A stretch of DNA of 64,000 bases from Bradyrhizobium sp. NP1 (GCF_030378205.1 NZ_CP127385.1:6364001-6428000), one strand, 5' to 3'. Shown: positions 26,401-36,039, counted from the first letter of the stretch. Made by a program: numbers and translations. The notes: generated by a model from the sequence alone, not told the origin.

Positions 26401-26549
26401 CAAATAAAAGGCAAGGCGCGCGTTCGAGCCGTTCCGAACGCCATCATCGCCACACGCCGCGGACGAGCTGCCAGTTTTCCGTTCCAGCTCGGGCCGATTA
26501 TGCTATTCAACCGGAGAGCAGCCAGCGCTCGCAAAGAGGGGGCACAGCG

Positions 26550-27743
26550 ATGAAGCCTGCGCGTCTACCCTGTCGCACGCAGCACGCCGCCAGGCGTGCC
26601 TGGCCGATCGGCCGGACGAGCATCGTCATGCTCGCGACCACCCTGCTTGGAGCGTGCGAGCAAAACAGCTTCGTGCCGCCGCCGCCGCCGAAGGTCGACG
26701 TCGCAACACCGCTCCAGCGTGCAGTAACGCGCTACCTCGACGCCACCGGCAACACCGCGCCGATCAGGAGCGTCGATCTGGTGGCGCGGGTACAGGGCTT
26801 CCTGCAGTCGATCGATTACCAGGACGGCTCCTTCGTCAAGGAAGGCACGACCCTGTTCACGATCGAGCCCGAGACCTACAAGCTGAAGCTCGATCAGGCC
26901 CAGGCTGCGGAAGCCGGCGCCCAGGCATCGCTGAAGCAGGCCGAGTTCGACTTCAAGCGGCAATCCGATCTGGTGGCGCGCCAGGCGGTGTCGCAGGCGA
27001 CGCTCGATACGTCGACCTCGAACCGCGACAACGCGCAGGCCAATCTGCAGCAGGCCCAGGCCAATACCCGGATCGCCGAGGTCAACTACGGCTATACCAA
27101 GGTCGCGGCCCCCTTCGACGGCATCGTCAGCGCGCATCTCGTTTCGATCGGCGAGCTGGTCGGCGTCGCCTCGCCGACGCAGCTTGCGACCATCGTGACG
27201 CTCGACCCGATCTATGTGAACTTCACCGTCAATGAGCGCGATGTGCTGCGGGTGCGCGAGGAGGCGCGGCGCCGCGGCCTCACCACTGCCGAGCTCAAGA
27301 CGCTGCCGCTCGAAGTCGGCTTGCAGACCGAGACCGGCTATCCGCACCAGGGCAAGCTCGATTATGCCGCGCCGACCGTCAACCAGTCGACCGGAACGCT
27401 CGCGGTGCGCGGCATCCTCCCCAATCCCGATCGCGTGCTGCTGCCCGGCTATTTCGTGCGCGTCCGTGTTCCTTTCGAGAAGCAGCAGAATGCGCTGCTC
27501 GTGCCCGATACCGCGCTCGGGGCCGACCAGAGCGGCCGCTACGTGCTGGTGGTGAACGGCGACAATGTCGTTACACAGCGCAAGGTCGAAACTGGCCAGC
27601 TCGAAGGCGAGCTGCGCGTGATCGAGAGCGGACTGAAGGCAGACGATCGCGTGGTGATTGCCGGCCTGTTGCGCGCCATTCCCGGACAGAAAGTCGATCC
27701 GCAGCTCAAGACCATCGAACAGCCGCCGCAACCCGCCAAATAG
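26550..27743 (+). CDS. RND efflux periplasmic adaptor (MexA/AcrA type)
   Basis: A 397-aa membrane-fusion protein. The lipobox LLGAC places the lipidated Cys at residue 36. The barrel-sandwich hybrid starts VDLVARVQGFLQSIDYQDGS, a coiled-coil hairpin follows (LDQAQAAEAGAQASLKQAEF), then the beta-barrel VAAPFDGIVSAHLVSIGELV. It links the inner-membrane pump to an outer-membrane channel. The permease gene follows after 9 bases. AGAGGGGG precedes the ATG. No TolC-like gene is in the cluster, so an unlinked outer-membrane factor must be used. Confidence 0.92.
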   Translation: MKPARLPCRTQHAARRAWPIGRTSIVMLATTLLGACEQNSFVPPPPPKVDVATPLQRAVTRYLDATGNTAPIRSVDLVARVQGFLQSIDYQDGSFVKEGTTLFTIEPETYKLKLDQAQAAEAGAQASLKQAEFDFKRQSDLVARQAVSQATLDTSTSNRDNAQANLQQAQANTRIAEVNYGYTKVAAPFDGIVSAHLVSIGELVGVASPTQLATIVTLDPIYVNFTVNERDVLRVREEARRRGLTTAELKTLPLEVGLQTETGYPHQGKLDYAAPTVNQSTGTLAVRGILPNPDRVLLPGYFVRVRVPFEKQQNALLVPDTALGADQSGRYVLVVNGDNVVTQRKVETGQLEGELRVIESGLKADDRVVIAGLLRAIPGQKVDPQLKTIEQPPQPAK

Positions 27744-27752
27744 GGACCGGGC

Positions 27753-30700
27753 ATGATATCGAAATTCTTCATCGAGCGGCCGGTCCTTTCCAACGTCATC
27801 GCGCTCCTGATGATCCTGATCGGCGCGGTGGCGCTGTTCAACCTCGCGGTCGCGCAATATCCGGACGTGGTGCCCCCGACCGTGCAGGTCACCACCCGCT
27901 ATCCCGGCGCCAGCGCCAAGACCGTGATCGACACCGTGGCGCTGCCGATCGAGCAGCAGGTCAACGGCGTCGAGGACATGCTGTACATGCAGTCCTACAG
28001 CGGCGCCGACGGCACCTATTCGCTCACCGTGACATTCAAGATCGGCACCGACCTCAACTTCGCGCAGGTGCTGGTGCAGAACCGCGTTTCCAGCGCGCTG
28101 GCGCAGCTGCCGCAGGCGGTGCAGAACCAGGGCGTGACGGTGCAGAAGAAGTCGACGTCGATCCTGCTGTTCGTGACGCTGACCTCGCCGGACGCGACCT
28201 ATGACAGCCTCTATCTGAGCAACTACGCGACCATCAATCTGCGCGACGAGCTGTCGCGGCTGCCCGGCGTCGGCAACGTCACCGTGTTCGGCGCCGGCCA
28301 GTATTCGATGCGGATCTGGCTCGATCCGGACAAGCTGCAGGTGCTCGCGCTGATGCCGCAGGACGTGATCCAGGCGATCCAGCAGCAGAGCCAGCAGGTC
28401 ACCGCCGGCCAGGTCGGCAGCCCGCCGACGCCGCCGGGCCAGGCCTTCCAGTACACGCTCAATGTCGCCGGCCGGCTCGACGAGCCCGCGCAGTTCGAGA
28501 ACATCATCGTCAAGACCGGCAGCAATGGCGACGTCACGCGGGTGCGCGATGTCGGCCGCGTCGAGCTGGGCGCGCAGACCTACAGCCAGATCTTCTCGCT
28601 CAACAAGCAGCCCGCCACCGGCATCGGCGTATTCCAGTCGCCGGGCGCCAACGCGCTTCAGGTCGAGCAGGCGGTCGAGAAGAAGATGGCCGAGCTTGCG
28701 AAGGCATTCCCGCCCGGCATCAAATACGACACGCCGTTCGACACCACCAAATTCGTCAACGCCTCGATCCACGAGGTCTACAAGACGCTGATCGAGGCCG
28801 GCGTGCTCGTGCTGGTGGTGATCCTGGTCTTCCTGCAGGACTGGCGCGCCATGCTGGTGCCGGCGACCACCGTGCCGGTGACCATCATCGGCGCCTTTGC
28901 GGCGATGGCCGCGCTCGGCTTCACCATCAACCTCTCGACGCTGTTTGCGATCGTGCTCGCGATCGGCATCGTGGTCGACGACGCCATCGTCGTGGTCGAG
29001 GGCGCCGCGCACAACATCGAGCAGGGCATGTCCGGCCACGACGCCGCGATCAAGGCGATGGACCAGCTGTTCGCGCCGATCGTCGGCATCACGCTGGTGC
29101 TGGTGTCGGTGTTCCTGCCGGCGGCGTTCCTGCCGGGCCTCACGGGGCGCATCTACGCGCAGTTCGCACTGGTGATCGCGGCGACTGCGCTCTTGTCCGC
29201 CATCAACGCAGCGACGCTGAAGCCGACGCAATGCGCGCTGTGGCTGCGCCGCCCGGTGCCGCCCGAACAGCGCAACTGGTTCTACCGCGGCTTCAACAGC
29301 GTCTATGACCGGGTGGAGCGCGGCTATACGCGGCTGATCGGCCACATCGCCGGGCACAGCACGGTTTCCGTGATCGTGGCGCTGATCCTGATCGGGATCG
29401 GCGGCTACGGGCTGTCGCGGGTGCCGACCGGATTCCTGCCGATCGAGGACCAGGGCTACCTGATCGCGGCGGTGCAACTGCCCGACGGCGCCGCGCTCGA
29501 CCGCACCCAGAACGTGCTCGACCAGGTCAGCGAGATCGTCGGCAAGGCGCCCGGCGTCGCGCAGGTCGTCACCATTGCCGGCATCTCGGCGCTCGACAAC
29601 AGCGCCAGCCTCGCCAACGCCGGCGTCGCCTACGTCGTGCTGAAGGACTGGGAGGCGCGCGGGCCGGGCGAGGATCTGCGCTCGCTGGTGATCGGGCTGA
29701 ACCAGAAGGTTGCTTCGATCCTCGAGGCGCGCACGCTGATCCTGCCGCCGCCGCCGATCCAGGGCATCGGCAACGCCGCCGGCTTTGCCATGCAGCTCGA
29801 GCTGCGCGACGGCAACAGCGACTTCGGCAAGCTGCAGGCGATCACCAATGCGGTCGTCGAAAGCGCCCAGAGCCAGAGCGCGCTGCAGCGCGTCTCCTCG
29901 CCGTTCCGCGCCATGGTGCCGCAATTCGACATCGAGATCGACCGCGTCAAGACCCAGACGCTGTACGTCACCACCGACCAGGTGTTCTCCACCCTCGCTT
30001 CCTATCTCGGCTCCTCCTACGTCAACCAGTTCAACAAGTTCGGCCGCGTGTTCCAGGTCTATGCGCAGGCCGATTCGAAGTTCCGCCTGACCACCCGGGA
30101 CATCGCCAACCTGATGGTGCGCAACCAGCAGGGCAACATGGTCCCGCTCGGCACGGTGGCGAAGATCACGCCCTCCGTGGGCCCCGCGCTGATCAGCCTC
30201 TACAACCTCTATCCCTCCTCGACCATCGTCGGGCTGCCGGCGCAGGGCTACAGCTCCGGCCAGTCGCTGCAGCTGATGGAAGAGATCGCCGCCAAGACGC
30301 TGCCGCCCGGCACCGGCTACGACTGGACCGCGATGTCCTACCAGGAGAAGGCGGTATCCAATCAGATCTACTACGTCTTCGGCCTTGCCATGCTGCTGGT
30401 CTATCTCGTGCTCGCCGGCCAGTACGAGAGCTGGTACGCGCCGATCTCGGTGATCCTCGCGGTGCCGCTGTCGCTGCTCGGGCCGATGCTGGTGCTGGAG
30501 GCACTCAAGATCGACAACAACCTCTACGTCCAGATCGGCCTGATCCTGCTGATCGCGCTGTCGGCCAAGAACGCCATCCTGATCGTCGAGGTCGCGCTCG
30601 AACACCACGTCCACGACGGCAGGCCGGTCCTGGAATCCGCGATCGAGGCCGCGCGCGCGCGGTTCCGCCCCATTCTGATGACCTCCTTCGCCTTCATCCT

Positions 30701-30908
30701 CGGCGTCGTGCCGCTGGTGCTGGCGACCGGGGCCGGCGCCAGCGCCCGCAAGTCGATCGGCATCACGGTGTTCTCGGGCATGCTCGCCTCGACCTGCCTG
30801 GCGGTGCTGTTCGTGCCCGCCTTCTTCGTCGTGGTGCAGCGCTTCGAGAACTGGCGCGCGGCGCGCAAGAACCGCGCTCCCACCGTGCACCCGGTCTCGC
30901 GGGCCTGA
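27753..30908 (+). CDS. RND efflux pump permease (HAE1 family)
   Basis: A 1051-aa pump of standard AcrB/MexB length. It opens MISKFFIERPVLSNVIALLM and has the twelve-helix layout with two large periplasmic loops. The proton-relay acidic pair lies in AIGIVVDDAIVVVEGAA in helix 4, and GQYESWYAPISVILAVPLSL and LSAKNAILIVEVALE mark the second half. It exports hydrophobic drugs or aromatic compounds by proton antiport as a trimer with the adaptor encoded upstream. Substrates are not predictable. No local repressor gene of the TetR type is present. Confidence 0.93.
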   Translation: MISKFFIERPVLSNVIALLMILIGAVALFNLAVAQYPDVVPPTVQVTTRYPGASAKTVIDTVALPIEQQVNGVEDMLYMQSYSGADGTYSLTVTFKIGTDLNFAQVLVQNRVSSALAQLPQAVQNQGVTVQKKSTSILLFVTLTSPDATYDSLYLSNYATINLRDELSRLPGVGNVTVFGAGQYSMRIWLDPDKLQVLALMPQDVIQAIQQQSQQVTAGQVGSPPTPPGQAFQYTLNVAGRLDEPAQFENIIVKTGSNGDVTRVRDVGRVELGAQTYSQIFSLNKQPATGIGVFQSPGANALQVEQAVEKKMAELAKAFPPGIKYDTPFDTTKFVNASIHEVYKTLIEAGVLVLVVILVFLQDWRAMLVPATTVPVTIIGAFAAMAALGFTINLSTLFAIVLAIGIVVDDAIVVVEGAAHNIEQGMSGHDAAIKAMDQLFAPIVGITLVLVSVFLPAAFLPGLTGRIYAQFALVIAATALLSAINAATLKPTQCALWLRRPVPPEQRNWFYRGFNSVYDRVERGYTRLIGHIAGHSTVSVIVALILIGIGGYGLSRVPTGFLPIEDQGYLIAAVQLPDGAALDRTQNVLDQVSEIVGKAPGVAQVVTIAGISALDNSASLANAGVAYVVLKDWEARGPGEDLRSLVIGLNQKVASILEARTLILPPPPIQGIGNAAGFAMQLELRDGNSDFGKLQAITNAVVESAQSQSALQRVSSPFRAMVPQFDIEIDRVKTQTLYVTTDQVFSTLASYLGSSYVNQFNKFGRVFQVYAQADSKFRLTTRDIANLMVRNQQGNMVPLGTVAKITPSVGPALISLYNLYPSSTIVGLPAQGYSSGQSLQLMEEIAAKTLPPGTGYDWTAMSYQEKAVSNQIYYVFGLAMLLVYLVLAGQYESWYAPISVILAVPLSLLGPMLVLEALKIDNNLYVQIGLILLIALSAKNAILIVEVALEHHVHDGRPVLESAIEAARARFRPILMTSFAFILGVVPLVLATGAGASARKSIGITVFSGMLASTCLAVLFVPAFFVVVQRFENWRAARKNRAPTVHPVSRA

Positions 30909-30912
30909 GCTC

Positions 30913-32091
30913 TCAGTTCGCCTGCGCCACCGGTGCCCTGATCTCGCGCGGCAGGATGATCGCGGCCGCAATCACCAGCAGGCACAGCGCGCCGAAGGCG
31001 TGCAGCATGGTGACGAAGCCACCCCGCTCATAGAGCCAGGCGACGAGGCCGACGGAGGCGCCGGCCGCGGTGAAGCCGACGAAGTAGCGCACCGCATAGG
31101 CGCGCGAGCGCCACTCCTCGGTGGTGTACTTGCCGACCATGGCGTCGTTGACCGTGACCTGGCCGAACGCGCCCATCACGATCCCGATCGAGACCACGAT
31201 CAGCGGCAGGTTCGACAGCGTGGCGGCGAGATAGAGCAACGGCGCCAGCACCACCGACAGCGGCAGCGCCACCGTCTTCAGCGAGTGCCGGTCCAGCAGC
31301 TGGCCGACCGTATATTGCGTCATCGCGCCGAACACGTAGACGCCGGCCGCGATCACGCCGAGCATCGCCGGACTTTTGGTGAGATCGGCGAGCCGCTCGG
31401 CGAACAGCTTCGGCAGCGCGACCGTCACCGCGTTGAAGGTGGTGGAGATCGCGATCACCACGATGAGCAGCGCCAGAATCACGCGCCACATGTCCTCCTT
31501 CGCCACGCGCGCCTGCGCCGCCGCCTGCCGCGTGCCCTTGCGGTCCTCATGCACCACCATGAGCGAAAAGGCGATGCCGAGCAGGACGGTGACGATTCCA
31601 GGCACGATGAAGGCGAAGCGCCAGCCGAGATACTGGCCGATCACGCCGGTGACCAGCGCCGAGGACGCCACCCCGAGATTGCCCCAGACGCCGTTGAGCC
31701 CCATCTCGCGGCCGAGCCTGTCCGCATAGGACACCAGCATCGCGGTGCCGACGGGGTGATAGATCGAGGCGAAGATGCCGATCGACAACAGCGCCGCGCC
31801 GAGCTGCAGCGGGGTCGAAACGAAGCCGACCGCGATCATCGAGGCGCCGATGCCGAGATAAAAGATCACCATCATGTGGCGGCGGCTCCAGCGGTCGCCC
31901 AGCCAGCCGGTGATCAGCGATCCGGCGCCGAAGGCGATGAAGCCCGGCGTCGCGTAGGGCAAGAGCTCCGAATAGGCCATGCCGAGCGCCGGTCCCATGA
32001 CGATGACGGCAGCGGCGAAGATCAGCATCGAATAGTGGTCGATGAAATGCGCCAAATTGACGAAGGCGATCACCCGGCTGGGGCTGTTCAT
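30913..32091 (-). CDS. MFS transporter
   Basis: A 392-aa major-facilitator protein with twelve predicted membrane segments. The helix 2-3 loop GWLGDRWSRRHMMVIFYLGI is the classic MFS motif A. The chain starts MNSPSRVIAFVNLAHFIDHY, reminiscent of fosmidomycin-resistance-type MFS proteins. It converges tail-to-tail with the RND permease (4 bases apart) and is divergent from an AraC regulator that may control it. The frame is open upstream to 32223, but that part translates a palindromic repeat, so the ATG at 32091 is used. Confidence 0.88.
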   Translation of the reverse strand: MNSPSRVIAFVNLAHFIDHYSMLIFAAAVIVMGPALGMAYSELLPYATPGFIAFGAGSLITGWLGDRWSRRHMMVIFYLGIGASMIAVGFVSTPLQLGAALLSIGIFASIYHPVGTAMLVSYADRLGREMGLNGVWGNLGVASSALVTGVIGQYLGWRFAFIVPGIVTVLLGIAFSLMVVHEDRKGTRQAAAQARVAKEDMWRVILALLIVVIAISTTFNAVTVALPKLFAERLADLTKSPAMLGVIAAGVYVFGAMTQYTVGQLLDRHSLKTVALPLSVVLAPLLYLAATLSNLPLIVVSIGIVMGAFGQVTVNDAMVGKYTTEEWRSRAYAVRYFVGFTAAGASVGLVAWLYERGGFVTMLHAFGALCLLVIAAAIILPREIRAPVAQAN

Positions 32092-32112
32092 GGAGCGATT
32101 CCCGTATTTCCT

Positions 32113-32187
32113 GGTGGTCTCGATTCCAACATTCGCTTCCCATTTGGGCGGCACTTTTGCGAATATTGGAATCGAAGGACGACCACC
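32113..32187. repeat. Long imperfect inverted repeat upstream of MFS gene
   Basis: GGTGGTCTCGATTCCAACATTCGC (written in two parts: GGTGGTCTCGATTCC and AACATTCGC) on the left pairs with GCGAATATTGGAATCGA and GGACGACCACC on the right, around a 22-base centre. The arms are about 24 bases. It begins about 20 bases upstream of the MFS start and adjoins a second inverted repeat. Confidence 0.7.
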
Positions 32188-32200
32188 AAATCTAAGATTC

Positions 32201-32276
32201 CAGTGGAGTTTTGGATTTGACATTCGCTTTGCGAGCTCGCGGCTGGTGCGAAGCGAATGTCAAATCCACTCCACTG
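32201..32276. repeat. TAGTGGAGTGG inverted-repeat element, copy 2
   Basis: CAGTGGAGTTTTGGATTTGACATTCGC is spread over 32201-32227 and its near-perfect inverted copy, ending in GATTTGACATTCGC sense when reversed, occupies 32253-32276. The right arm reads GCGAATGTCAAATCCACTCCACTG. The same motif is found at 20480-20551. It lies between the divergent MFS and AraC genes. Confidence 0.75.
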
Positions 32277-32306
32277 GGTTAGGTTATATGGGCTTGCCGT
32301 GACGGG

Positions 32307-33116
32307 ATGCAGCCAATGAATATCGCCGAAAAGCCACTCGCCGCCGTCAGGGGCCGCCACCGGGCGACCGGCGACGGCGTCACGATGGTGGCCCAGCACT
32401 ACCGCAGGGGTATCCGTCTCGAGCCGCACATGCACCGCGAGGCGCAACTGGTCTATGCCGCGAGAGGCACCATGCAGGTCACCACGCCGAAGGGCCGCTG
32501 GCTGGTGCCGCCGGACCGTGCAGTCTGGGTCCCTGCCCGGCTCGAGCACGCCATCGACGTGCTCGCCGATATCGAGATGCGCTCGCTCTATTTCGACCTC
32601 GGCTGGCTGAAGCGCGAGACGCGCAGCGAGAGCCTGAAGGCGGAGTTCGTGGTGCGGGTGTCGCCGCTGCTGCATCAGGCGATCCTGGCGCTGTTCGACG
32701 ACCGCAACGAGCGCGACCGCACCGCGCTGCTGATCCGCCTCGCGCTGCTCGAGCTGCACCATGCCGAGGATTCCACCACCTTCATCCCGCTGCCGAGCGA
32801 GCCGCGCTGCCGCCGTGCCGCCGACATCGTGCTCGACGATCCGACCGCGGCGCACGAGATCGAGCGGCTCGCAGAAAAGGTCGGAACCTCGGCACGCACG
32901 CTGTCGCGGCTGTTTTCGTCGGAAACGCAATTGAGCTTCAAGAGCTGGTGCCAGCGGGCGCGGATCGCCGCCGCAATCGCCCGGCTGTCGACTGCCCAGG
33001 ACATCTCGGTCAAGCAGCTTGCGGCCGATCTCGGCTATGCCAGCGTGCCGGCGTTCTCGCATGCGTTCCGGCAGGTGACGGGCAAGACGCCGACCGAGTT
33101 CGCCGGCCAGCCATGA
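32307..33116 (+). CDS. AraC-family regulator with N-terminal cupin
   Basis: A 269-aa regulator. Residues about 30-100 form a cupin ligand domain (GIRLEPHMHREAQLVYAARG, which includes metal-type His residues). The C-terminal 100 residues hold two helix-turn-helix units (EIERLAEKVGTSARTLSRLF and VKQLAADLGYASVPAFSHAF). It is divergent from the MFS transporter gene and is the natural candidate for its control. The start may be ATG 32307 or 32316. Two large inverted repeats separate the two genes. Confidence 0.88.
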   Translation: MQPMNIAEKPLAAVRGRHRATGDGVTMVAQHYRRGIRLEPHMHREAQLVYAARGTMQVTTPKGRWLVPPDRAVWVPARLEHAIDVLADIEMRSLYFDLGWLKRETRSESLKAEFVVRVSPLLHQAILALFDDRNERDRTALLIRLALLELHHAEDSTTFIPLPSEPRCRRAADIVLDDPTAAHEIERLAEKVGTSARTLSRLFSSETQLSFKSWCQRARIAAAIARLSTAQDISVKQLAADLGYASVPAFSHAFRQVTGKTPTEFAGQP

Positions 33117-33218
33117 GCCCGCCTTGAAATGGCGCGACACATTGTTGTGCTTGAATATGGCTTGCCCCGCCTTAAATCCATGTAACAATCGGCCCTCTCC
33201 GGATTCGACGTAAAGCAC

Positions 33219-34568
33219 ATGGCCAACGCCTTCCTTTCCGATCTGCTTGCCACGATTTCGGAGCGCGGGCGCACGCTGCTGCGGCGCAAACCGTCGCACG
33301 ACGGCGAGGACGCAGCCGGGCTGATCGAGCTGTGCGAGGCGCTGCTGTCCGGCCGGGGCGAGGCCTCCGGTACCGCCATGGCGCGCGAGGTGCTGGACCG
33401 CTACCACGACCTCGATGCGGCCGGCCGGCTCGCCTTTTTCCAGGCGCTGGTTCGGGATTTCGGCCCGGACCGGGAGAAGCTTGCGAAGGCGATCCAGACT
33501 TGGCAGGCGCAGCCCGGTGACGGGAACGGCACGCTGCTGCATTTTGCCTCGGAGCCGCGGCGGCAGGAGCTGATCCGGCGCCTCAACCGTGCGCCGCGCG
33601 GCACCAGCGAACTGGTCGCGATGCGCGCCGACCTGCTGACGCTGATGGACGGCCGGCAGGACCTCGCCGCGCTCGACCGCGACGTCGTGCATCTCTTGGG
33701 TTCTTGGTTCAACAGGGGGTTTCTCGTGTTGCGCAGGATAGACTGGTCGACGCCCGCCAACATCCTGGAGCAGATCATCCGCTACGAGGCGGTGCACGAG
33801 ATCAGCGACTGGGACGATCTGCGCCGGCGCATCGACCCCGTCGACCGGCGCTGCTACGCCTTCTTCCATCCGGCGCTGGCCGACGAGCCGCTGATCTTCG
33901 TCGAGGTGGCGCTGACCGAAACCATTCCCGGCGCGATCGCGCCGCTGCTCGCGGTCGACCGCCAGCCGGTCCCGGCCGAGCGCGCCCGCACCGCGGTGTT
34001 CTACTCGATCTCCAACACCCAGCGCGGGCTCGGTGGCATCTCCTTCGGCAGCTTCCTGATCAAGCAGGTGGTCGAGGAGCTGCGCCGCGAATTGCCGAAG
34101 CTCGACACCTTCGTGACGCTGTCGCCGGTGCCGAACTTCACGCAATGGCTGAAGCAGGCCGAGGACGTGCCGGTCACCGAGGAAGATCGCGCGCTGCTGA
34201 AGCATCTCGACGAACCGAACTGGTTCGAGAACGAGGAGACCGAAGCAGGCCTGCGCGCGCTGCTGGAGCCCCTGGCCGCGCATTATTTCCTGAAGGCCCG
34301 CAACCCGAAGGGGCGGCTTCATGATTCCGTCGCGCGCTTCCATCTCGGCAACGGCGCACGGCTCGAGCGCATCAACTGGCTCGGCGACCTCTCGCCCAAG
34401 GGCCTGCGCGAATCCGCGGGCATCATGGTCAACTACCTCTACCGCCTCGACGACATCGAGAAGAACCACGAGGCCTACGCCAACGAGGGCGAGGTGGTCG
34501 CCTCCAGCGCGGTGAAGAAGCTGTTGAGGGGTGAAGGCCGCCGCCTGCTCGACATGCGGCTGTCGTAA
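33219..34568 (+). CDS. Malonyl-CoA decarboxylase
   Basis: A 449-aa enzyme that converts malonyl-CoA to acetyl-CoA and CO2. The N-terminal helical bundle (about residues 1-140) precedes the acetyltransferase-like catalytic domain. The catalytic Ser is in FYSISNTQRGLGGISFGSF and the catalytic His in ARFHLGNGARLERINWL; both match the family pattern. WSTPANILEQIIRYEAVHEI is also typical. It stands alone, without the matB/matC partners known in rhizobia, so a role in fatty-acid balance or malonate use is open. Confidence 0.92.
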   Translation: MANAFLSDLLATISERGRTLLRRKPSHDGEDAAGLIELCEALLSGRGEASGTAMAREVLDRYHDLDAAGRLAFFQALVRDFGPDREKLAKAIQTWQAQPGDGNGTLLHFASEPRRQELIRRLNRAPRGTSELVAMRADLLTLMDGRQDLAALDRDVVHLLGSWFNRGFLVLRRIDWSTPANILEQIIRYEAVHEISDWDDLRRRIDPVDRRCYAFFHPALADEPLIFVEVALTETIPGAIAPLLAVDRQPVPAERARTAVFYSISNTQRGLGGISFGSFLIKQVVEELRRELPKLDTFVTLSPVPNFTQWLKQAEDVPVTEEDRALLKHLDEPNWFENEETEAGLRALLEPLAAHYFLKARNPKGRLHDSVARFHLGNGARLERINWLGDLSPKGLRESAGIMVNYLYRLDDIEKNHEAYANEGEVVASSAVKKLLRGEGRRLLDMRLS

Positions 34569-34590
34569 GTCGGGCGAACAGCGCGAATTG

Positions 34591-34675
34591 CCGTCATGGC
34601 CGGGCCTCGTCCCGGCCATCCACGTCTTGGCCACAAGAAAGACGTGGATGCCCGGGTCAAGCCCGGGCACGACGA
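34591..34675. repeat. Palindromic intergenic repeat, family A copy 2
   Basis: CCGTCATGGCCGGGCCTCGTCCCGGCCATCC and GGATGCCCGGGTCAAGCCCGGGCACGACG (shown here in outline) are the same two modules as in copy 1. They are joined by CACGTCTTGGCCACAAGAAAGACGTG, itself partly palindromic. It begins 22 bases after the malonyl-CoA decarboxylase stop and may serve as its transcript end. Confidence 0.85.
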
Positions 34676-34689
34676 ATCGAACCCGATCG

Positions 34690-35250
34690 CCGGTGTACAA
34701 GCGAGGCGCCGCTGAAGATTTCGCGATCGACCCCCAAGACATGACCTCGCCTTCCCGCGGCGCGCTTGCGCCCGAGTTTTGCGATAACGATCCCTCAAAA
34801 GGCAGAGGGCGCAGGGAAAGCCGGATGCTGGTCGCACCCGCAGCCTCGCGTGCAGCAAAAAAGCACACGAGTTAGTCACCACAGGTTCGACCGAAACAGT
34901 CCGGCCTTCCCCGCGCGATTGGTTTTAACGGTTTCCTTCGTGCTCTCCCCGGTGTCCATGACTTTTTAGTCACCGTCGCCCACGGATCATCATCCGCAAA
35001 CTTAGCACCAGCCCAGGGATGCCAGGACCACACGACTTCGCCGTCCGCGTTGGTATCGTTCGTCTTGCGATACCAATCGCGTCCATCGCATCCCGCACCC
35101 AACGTTCGTGACGATCGCGAAGCGCCCCTCTTGGAGAGCGCGGGACGGGCCGATGGAAGCCACTGATTTGCCCGACGCAACAAGCGGAATATTTTTGCGC
35201 AAAGGACTGGACGACCCAAATCAGCCTGAATCTGTTCATGAATTTCGATC
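34690..35250. repeat. Degenerate long repeat-like segment
   Basis: Frameshifted, stop-broken translations of both strands resemble filler sequences that I remember from many Bradyrhizobium/Rhodopseudomonas intergenic regions (for example REAAGA..., RKPLKPIARG..., TLGAGCDGRDWY). No intact frame with a ribosome site is visible. I read it as an old copy of a dispersed repeat. This rests on memory and needs a genome search. Confidence 0.4.
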
Positions 35251-35637
35251 TTGCGCGCAGGCGATGCCGGCGCGATGACACAGTATTCGACGACAGTCGA
35301 ATAACCAGTGCGCGAGGGATCGACGACCCTTCAGGCGTCAAGTCACCCCGTGTTCACGCGGCATGATTTCGTCACGACGCAATCACTCTGTTGTGCGCGA
35401 ATGCCGGTACCCAGGCGATCACCCTGTAACGCGCCTTTCAAGCCGAGTTGAGTTCCCTGAAGCGGAATTTAAATAGAACGGCTCCGATCTCTCCCTACAT
35501 CAAGGTCGAAGGCATCCGCATCGGATGCTGCAAGCCGATAGCTCGCATTTGGACAGCACGCTCGTCTCACGAAGCGTGACCGCCTTGTGTTGTCTGCGCG
35601 CGGGTCTGCGACCGATCGATATAGGAGAAAAACGACA

Positions 35638-36039
35638 ATGGTTTCATTCAAAGCTCTTGCAGCGGCCGTGCTGCTGTCCGCGACCGCGGCGACGTCCGCA
35701 TTCGCGCAAGCTCCTGCGGGTGCGAGCGGCAGCTCCCTGTACGCCAAAAATCTACGCGACTCCGGATATAATCCGAGGAACGACTACAATCCGAACGGGA
35801 CCATGAGAGCCGCCATCCAGGAGCCGGGAGCTTTCGCGTTCTATTATCCGAACCTGGACGTTCTGAATGGTGGGGCTCCAACTCCCGCTGCCAGAATGTC
35901 TCCCGACTGGCCCGCGTTGAAGGGCGCGTGTGCGTCCGCCGGCGGCGGCATCACTTACTGCGGCGACCGCGACGACGCATATGCTTCTGCGCCCGACGCA
36001 TTCCCGCATCATCATGCGCGCCGCCATCACGGGTCGTGA
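35638..36039 (+). CDS. Small secreted hypothetical protein
   Basis: A 133-aa protein with a clear signal peptide (FKALAAAVLLSATAATSAFAQ). The mature part contains SLYAKNLRDSGYNPRNDYN and two cysteines (GACASAGGGITYCGDRD) and ends in a His-rich tail, HHHARRHHGS. The His tail could bind metal ions. AGGAG lies nine bases before the ATG at 35638. I recall similar small exported proteins in Bradyrhizobium without a known role. Confidence 0.72.
   Translation: MVSFKALAAAVLLSATAATSAFAQAPAGASGSSLYAKNLRDSGYNPRNDYNPNGTMRAAIQEPGAFAFYYPNLDVLNGGAPTPAARMSPDWPALKGACASAGGGITYCGDRDDAYASAPDAFPHHHARRHHGS

Larger units (their letters stand above)
34569..35637. other. Repeat-rich stretch without a clear gene
   Basis: A gap of over 1 kb between malonyl-CoA decarboxylase and a small secreted protein gene. 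It contains palindromic repeat copy 2 and a long degenerate repeat-like segment, then about 380 bases (35255-35637) with no recognisable coding pattern. The last part, AT-richer around GGAATTTAAATAG near 35464, may hold the promoter of the next gene. Confidence 0.55.

Noticed and set aside
26565..30971. Antisense open frame of more than 1400 codons opposite the RND efflux genes
   Set aside because: Its length follows from the GC-rich third codon positions of the sense genes. The translation is His/Arg/Asp-rich without hydrophobic pattern, and the sense strand encodes clear RND proteins.
32088..34868. Antisense frame of over 900 codons opposite the AraC and malonyl-CoA decarboxylase genes
   Set aside because: Shadow of the sense genes plus repeat DNA at both ends; no domain pattern and no ribosome site.
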